From: Rhodobacteraceae bacterium LMO-JJ12
GTDB lineage: Bacteria; Pseudomonadota; Alphaproteobacteria; Rhodobacterales; Rhodobacteraceae
Length of the DNA: 64,000 nt
Assembly (NCBI GenBank): GCA_021555075.1
Contig: JAKGBX010000001.1
Coordinates: 1,364,001-1,428,000 of the forward strand
Direction: 5' to 3'
Both the position numbers and the translations under genes were made by a program. The notes below the pieces were generated by a model. It made no database searches, was not told where the DNA came from, and worked only from the letters and a program-made list of their open reading frames with translations. Below are positions 60,162 through 64,000 of this stretch, in pieces; positions within the stretch are counted from its first letter, which is position 1, and every line of letters starts with the position of its first letter.

Positions 60162-60240
60162 GGGTGACCTCAAGCAAAGGGTGCGGCGCTTGGTTTAGGC
60201 GGGAAACGGGTCGGGTTGCAAGGGCGCGCGGCGGTTGTGC

Positions 60241-61023
60241 TCAGAAGAGGTTTTGCAGGGCAATCGCCAGCAGCACGATGAGCGCGCCGACGGTGGCCAC
60301 TGTGCCAGTGCGCCGCGCCCTTCGGGTTAGCATCTCGGCGCGGGCAGGCTCTAGGGCTGGGGCGTCCCAATCGGCGGGGCGCGCGAAGGCGACGCCGAGC
60401 AAGCCGCCGCTGCCTTCGGACATACCCAGATCCTGCATCGTGATCCCACGATCGACAAGCGCTTGCGCGGTATCGGCGACATGGTGGTGTGCCATGCTGG
60501 TGTTCTGGGCGCGATCTTCGCCGAGGATGATGGCGCTGCCATCCTTGAGGCGCAGGGCATAGCTGCGGTTCATGTTGGCCATGCCAAGGCTGCGATAGCT
60601 TTCCAGCCGGGTTTCAATCACCGCGATCTCTGACAGAGGCAGCAGGCGATCAATTGACGTGAGTGGCCGCGTGAGCGAGCGGGCGGCGGGCAGGTTGAGT
60701 CGCAGGTTTTCGCCCGCAAGTGTGACGCGCCAGCCCCCAAGGCCGCGCGTGTTGCGCAGCACTTGGCGCAGAAGCACGACAAAGAAGGCAGCCAGCAAGA
60801 CAAAGAAGGCCCCGGCCAGCGGATAGCCGGTCATGAAAAGACCAATGCCGAGACCGAGAACCAGAAGAGTGAGGAAGACGAGGAGGACCAGCGTGAGCAG
60901 GCTAAGCCACCAAAGGCCGCGCGGTGCAGTAAAGACCGTTTGGCCGTCGCGTGCCACATGTGCCAAATCAATTCCTCCACCAATGGATGACGGGCAGCAT
61001 AACAGGGTTGTTTCAAAGGACAT
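60241..61023 (-). CDS. membrane protein of unknown function
   Basis: This 260-residue protein has two adjacent membrane helices (about 38-85), a soluble middle (LGGWRVTLAGENLRLNLPAA, SYALRLKDGSAIILGED), and one C-terminal helix (TGTVATVGALIVLLAIALQ). It looks like a bacterial PH-like membrane protein but I cannot assign a family. The ATG at 61023 lacks a good ribosome binding site, so the true start could be further in, before the first helix. It lies between the cta terminator and SURF1. Confidence 0.65.
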   Translation of the reverse strand: MSFETTLLCCPSSIGGGIDLAHVARDGQTVFTAPRGLWWLSLLTLVLLVFLTLLVLGLGIGLFMTGYPLAGAFFVLLAAFFVVLLRQVLRNTRGLGGWRVTLAGENLRLNLPAARSLTRPLTSIDRLLPLSEIAVIETRLESYRSLGMANMNRSYALRLKDGSAIILGEDRAQNTSMAHHHVADTAQALVDRGITMQDLGMSEGSGGLLGVAFARPADWDAPALEPARAEMLTRRARRTGTVATVGALIVLLAIALQNLF

Positions 61024-61058
61024 AGCGGGGCTAGCGAAGTGTATGTGGCATGAAAGCA

Positions 61059-61086
61059 AAACGCCCCGGCGTGAACCGGGGCGTTT
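61059..61086. terminator. terminator of the cytochrome oxidase genes
   Basis: ACGCCCCGG (61061-61069) and CCGGGGCGT (61076-61084) form a perfect 9-bp stem with a six-base loop, with A residues on one side and T residues on the other. It follows the ctaE stop by 24 bp on the minus strand. Confidence 0.85.
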
Positions 61087-61110
61087 CAAATAATTCAAAT
61101 GGGTTTGCGC

Positions 61111-61911
61111 TTAGCTGCCCCAAATATAGATCGCAGCAAAGAGGAACAGCCAGACCACATCGACGAAGTGCCAATACCAAGCCGCCGCTTCAAAGCCGAC
61201 ATGGCTTTCTTGGGTGAAATGCCCCGCTTGCAGACGCATCAGGCAAACAAACAGGAAGATGGTGCCGATGAGAACATGGAAACCATGGAACCCAGTGGCC
61301 ATGAAGAATGACGCGCCATAGATGTTGCCAGCAAAGCCGAACTGCGCGTGGCTGTATTCATAAGCCTGAAACACGGTGAAAAGAATGCCCAGAGCAACGG
61401 CGAGGATCAGACCCCATTTCATGTCTTCGCGGTTGTTTTCATGGGCAATCGCATGGTGTGCCCATGTCGCGGCCATGCCCGAGCAAAGCAGGATCAGCGT
61501 GTTGATCAGCGGCAAATGCCAAGGGTCGAAAGTTTCGATCCCTGCGGGCGGCCAGACGCCATCGACCATCGGGCTTTCGGGGCCCATCGGATACATCGCG
61601 TGTTTGAAGAAGGTCCAGAACCAGGCGGCGAAGAACATTACTTCCGAGATGATGAACAGCACCACGCCATAGCGTAGACCGATCTGAACCACTGGCGTAT
61701 GATCGCCGACTTTTGATTCTGCCACTACTTCGGACCACCAGCCAAACATGACGTAGAAGGTGAAGAGGAAGCCTATGATCATGACCCAAGGGGTCACACT
61801 ATGGAAATAGAGCACCGCCCCGAAGAGCAGAATAAACCCGGCCAGCGCCCCCATCAGGGGCCAGATGGAAGGGCTCAGAATGTGATAATCGTGATTTTTT
61901 TCGTGCGCCAT
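61111..61911 (-). CDS. ctaE: cytochrome c oxidase subunit III
   Basis: The 266-residue protein has seven membrane helices and the subunit III signatures [57 protein letters not shown] and [20 protein letters not shown]. It stabilises the aa3 complex and aids proton uptake. The ATG at 61911 gives the usual [10 protein letters not shown] start. The ctaG stop lies just upstream, so they are cotranscribed. Confidence 0.97.
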   Translation of the reverse strand: MAHEKNHDYHILSPSIWPLMGALAGFILLFGAVLYFHSVTPWVMIIGFLFTFYVMFGWWSEVVAESKVGDHTPVVQIGLRYGVVLFIISEVMFFAAWFWTFFKHAMYPMGPESPMVDGVWPPAGIETFDPWHLPLINTLILLCSGMAATWAHHAIAHENNREDMKWGLILAVALGILFTVFQAYEYSHAQFGFAGNIYGASFFMATGFHGFHVLIGTIFLFVCLMRLQAGHFTQESHVGFEAAAWYWHFVDVVWLFLFAAIYIWGS

Positions 61912-61912
61912 A

Positions 61913-62509
61913 TTATCCCTCGTTGGAGGCTTCTTTGGTTGTGTTGATGGTGGTGTCGACACGCGCGGCCGTTTCGGCTTCGGGTATGTCGATTTCGTAG
62001 AAAGTATAGCTTAGCGTGATGGTGTGAACGTATTTTGCATCGCGATCATCGACCATTTCGGGATCGACATAGAAACTGACGGGCATTTCCACACGCTCGC
62101 CGGGCTGCAAGACCTGTTCGGTAAAGCAGAAGCATTCGATCTTGTTGAAGAAATAACCCGCTTCATAGGGCGTCACATTATAGCTCGCCTGACCGGCAAT
62201 TGCCCGTTTGGTCGGGTTGTAAGCCTCATAAAAAGCCAAGCCGGTTTCGCCGATCCTGAGTTCCATCTCTTTTTGCAGCGGCTTGAATTCCCAGCCAAAT
62301 CCGCGTGCTTGCGAGGCATCAAAGCGCACTTTGACAGTGCGATCCAGTATCTGATCGCTGCCCGCGATTGCGGTACCGGGCGTGCCGCCAAAGCCGGTGA
62401 CCCGGCAGAACCAGTCATAAAACGGCACCGAAGCCCAAGCCAGCGCCCCCATGACGATCACAACGCTGATCGTCTGGGCCAATGTCTTATGCTTGCCTTG
62501 AAGCGCCAT
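61913..62509 (-). CDS. ctaG: cytochrome c oxidase assembly protein CtaG/Cox11
   Basis: The 198-residue protein has one N-terminal membrane helix ([20 protein letters not shown]) and a periplasmic copper-binding domain with the CFCF motif in [13 protein letters not shown] and [10 protein letters not shown]. It delivers copper to the CuB site of subunit I. Its ATG overlaps the stop of the small upstream gene, a sign of translational coupling. Confidence 0.96.
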   Translation of the reverse strand: MALQGKHKTLAQTISVVIVMGALAWASVPFYDWFCRVTGFGGTPGTAIAGSDQILDRTVKVRFDASQARGFGWEFKPLQKEMELRIGETGLAFYEAYNPTKRAIAGQASYNVTPYEAGYFFNKIECFCFTEQVLQPGERVEMPVSFYVDPEMVDDRDAKYVHTITLSYTFYEIDIPEAETAARVDTTINTTKEASNEG

Positions 62510-62694
62510 CAGTTGCCGCCTTCTTGCGTTTGCGTGGCTGCTGCGGGTTCGGGTGCAACCTGAAAGTCGCCGCGTTTGGTCTTGGCCAGTGTCAGCGCGA
62601 AGATCAACACCACGAAGGCCACCAGCACCAGCCCGAGGCCGACATTACGCCCAAGTCGGCGGTGGTGCAGTTCGTGTTCGACTTTCAATGCCAT
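62509..62694 (-). CDS. small membrane protein between ctaB and ctaG
   Basis: The 61-residue protein begins MALKVEHELHHRRLGRNVGL, has one membrane helix (GLVLVAFVVLIFALTLAKT), and ends in an Ala/Thr/Gln-rich tail. It lies one base after the ctaB stop and overlaps ctaG, so it is part of the operon. Small single-span proteins at this position are common in alphaproteobacterial cta operons, and an assembly role is likely but unproven. Confidence 0.8.
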   Translation of the reverse strand: MALKVEHELHHRRLGRNVGLGLVLVAFVVLIFALTLAKTKRGDFQVAPEPAAATQTQEGGN

Positions 62695-62695
62695 G

Positions 62696-63634
62696 TTACC
62701 AGCCCCCCATGCCATAGGCCCGCAGCACGGCTTGTGCCAGAATTGCAAGGAAATGGCCGAAGAGATAGACGAGCGACAGGCGGAAGACCTTTTTTTCGAC
62801 GCGGTAGTCATCGGCTTCTGCCACCGTTTCATCGCGGCGCCAGATCGCCCAGGCACCCCGCAGGAAGAGCGCGTTCAGCACTACGGCAACCGCGAGATAA
62901 AGAGGCCCACCAATCGAGGTGGCGGCAATGCCAAGCGCGATTGGCGTGAGCAAAATGGTATAGACCAGAATGTGGTTGCGTGTGACGCGCCGACCGTGGG
63001 TCACGGTCAGCATGGGCACGCGGGCCTTGTGATAGTCGGACTTCATGAACAGGGCCAGCGCCCAGAAATGCGGCGGTGTCCACATGAAGATCAGAGTGAA
63101 CATCAGAATGGATTCGGTGGAGATGCCACCCGTGGCCACGGCCCAGCCGATCATCGGGGGAAAGGCACCTGCGGCCCCGCCGATCACGATGTTTTGCGGG
63201 GTCGAGCGTTTCAGCCACATGGAATAAACCACGGCATAAAAGAAGATGGTGAAGGCCAGAATCGCGGCGGCCACCCAATTGCTGGCCAGCCACAGCATCA
63301 CCACCGAGAAGCCTGACAGGAAGACCCCAAAGCCCAGGGCTTCGCCCTCGCTCACCCGGCCTGCGGGGATCGGGCGGTTTTGGGTGCGCTTCATGATCCG
63401 GTCGATATCGGCGTCCCACCACATGTTGAGCGCGCCCGACGCGCCGCCGCCCAATGCGATGAACAAGATTGCCGTAAAACCGATCACCGGATGCACGCCC
63501 TGCGGCGCAGCCAAGAGACCGACCAACGCGGTGAACACAACCAGAGACATCACGCGCGGCTTCAGGAGCGCGAAGAAATCGCCAAAGCCGGCGTCACCCG
63601 TCGTGGTTTGTGTCTGAATGTTGGTATCGGTCAT
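62696..63634 (-). CDS. ctaB: protoheme IX farnesyltransferase (heme O synthase)
   Basis: The 312-residue UbiA-type prenyltransferase has about nine membrane helices. The first Asp-rich motif is NMWWDADIDRIMKRTQNRPIP, and the second region has MWTPPHFWALALFMKSDY. It makes heme O from heme B, for conversion to heme A. The ATG at 63634 has AAAGG upstream and gives the MTDTNIQ start. A stable hairpin lies between it and ctaC. Confidence 0.97.
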   Translation of the reverse strand: MTDTNIQTQTTTGDAGFGDFFALLKPRVMSLVVFTALVGLLAAPQGVHPVIGFTAILFIALGGGASGALNMWWDADIDRIMKRTQNRPIPAGRVSEGEALGFGVFLSGFSVVMLWLASNWVAAAILAFTIFFYAVVYSMWLKRSTPQNIVIGGAAGAFPPMIGWAVATGGISTESILMFTLIFMWTPPHFWALALFMKSDYHKARVPMLTVTHGRRVTRNHILVYTILLTPIALGIAATSIGGPLYLAVAVVLNALFLRGAWAIWRRDETVAEADDYRVEKKVFRLSLVYLFGHFLAILAQAVLRAYGMGGW

Positions 63635-63652
63635 TTCGGGGCCTTTCGACAA

Positions 63653-63679
63653 AGTCGCCCCCAACCGACGGGGGCGACT
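63653..63679 (-). other. stable hairpin between ctaC and ctaB
   Basis: AGTCGCCCCC (63653-63662) and GGGGGCGACT (63670-63679) form a perfect 10-bp stem with a seven-base loop. It lies between the ctaC stop (63697) and the ctaB ribosome binding site. Only two T residues follow on the minus strand, so it may be a partial terminator or an mRNA-stabilising element that favours ctaC. Confidence 0.6.
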
Positions 63680-63696
63680 GTTCTTGCCGGATCAGT

Positions 63697-64000
63697 TTAG
63701 TTCAGGGAAGCAACATCGACGTATTCGTCGGCTGCGGTCACTTCTGCCAGCCATTTGTCATAGGTTTCCTGGCTCACTACTTTTACAGTGATTGGCATAT
63801 AGGCGTGGTCCTTGCCGCAAAGTTCAGAGCATTGACCAAAGTAAATGCCTTCACGCTCGGCCTTGAACCAGAGTTGGGCCAGCCGCCCGGGAACCGCATC
63901 CTGCTTCACGCCAAAGGCGGGAATGGTCCACGAGTGGATCACGTCATCGGCGGTGACGGTCATCACGACGACCTTGTCTACAGGCACGACCACGGCCGTG
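63697..64000 (-). CDS. ctaC: cytochrome c oxidase subunit II, C-terminal part (5' partial)
   Basis: The frame runs off the right edge, so only the last 100 residues are visible. They contain the CuA domain: [22 protein letters not shown] and [16 protein letters not shown] with both Cys, the His and the Met-proximal ligands. This subunit takes electrons from cytochrome c. It should be the first gene of the operon that continues with ctaB, the small protein, ctaG and ctaE. Confidence 0.96.
   Translation of the reverse strand, partial: TAVVVPVDKVVVMTVTADDVIHSWTIPAFGVKQDAVPGRLAQLWFKAEREGIYFGQCSELCGKDHAYMPITVKVVSQETYDKWLAEVTAADEYVDVASLN

Overview
The window is a high-GC alphaproteobacterial chromosome segment. 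Gene content and local gene order point to the marine Roseobacter group (Rhodobacterales). The main clues are the cytochrome aa3 oxidase block running into SURF1-thrC-M16 protease, glyQ-orf-glyS followed by a PPDK-like gene, a SAM-II riboswitch in front of metZ, a ligase-associated helicase/PdeM pair, and a Tad pilus locus whose prepilins carry a GAVTVDW motif. I saw no tRNA, rRNA, CRISPR array, transposase, integrase or phage gene. This looks like core chromosome, and the unusual material is mostly in intergenic DNA and in degenerate paralogues.

Layout. 1-6.8 kb: the 3' end of a formate dehydrogenase beta subunit gene, small membrane proteins, a lytic transglycosylase, ftsY, an MgtC-like protein, a DMT exporter and yciB. 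6.8-14.2 kb: metZ under a SAM-II riboswitch followed by an intrinsic terminator, folE2, a DUF1127 gene, trkH, and a secreted SPOR/peptidoglycan-binding protein with a trypsin fold that has lost its catalytic triad. 14.3-21.7 kb: glyQ, a small anchored protein, glyS, a PPDK-like protein with an eroded ATP-grasp half, and a SleB-type hydrolase. 21.7-30.4 kb: a DUF2125 protein, a gamma-glutamylcyclotransferase-like protein, a MotA/ExbB plus coiled-coil MotB/OmpA pair, a MOSC protein, and the one-carbon genes fhs and folD. 30.4-33.6 kb: PdeM and an Lhr-like DEXH helicase.

33.8-46.5 kb is a minus-strand Tad/Flp pilus locus: two pilins, cpaB, the secretin gene cpaC, an OmpA lipoprotein, cpaE, cpaF, tadB, tadC, two TPR lipoproteins, the prepilin peptidase cpaA and an AAA ATPase. 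Strong hairpins divide it into several probable transcripts. 46.8-56.8 kb: a lytic transglycosylase, a two-subunit CoA-transferase with a 77-codon gene inserted between the subunits, an L,D-transpeptidase, topA, dprA, a GlcD-type oxidase and an acetyltransferase. 56.8-64 kb: M16 protease, thrC, SURF1, then the aa3 oxidase genes ctaE, ctaG, a small membrane protein, ctaB and partial ctaC, all on the minus strand.

The most striking unexplained feature is a pair of intergenic elements of about 110 bp, at 12291-12400 and 33622-33729. They share one architecture in opposite orientation: TTAACTTAA, 26-27 bp, three 11-bp repeats (consensus near NGNCAGCCNCG), AGTCACCCCCC, 22-23 bp, TTAACCC. The spacings are kept while much of the intervening sequence differs, which suggests a helically phased protein-binding array or a small dispersed repeat family.
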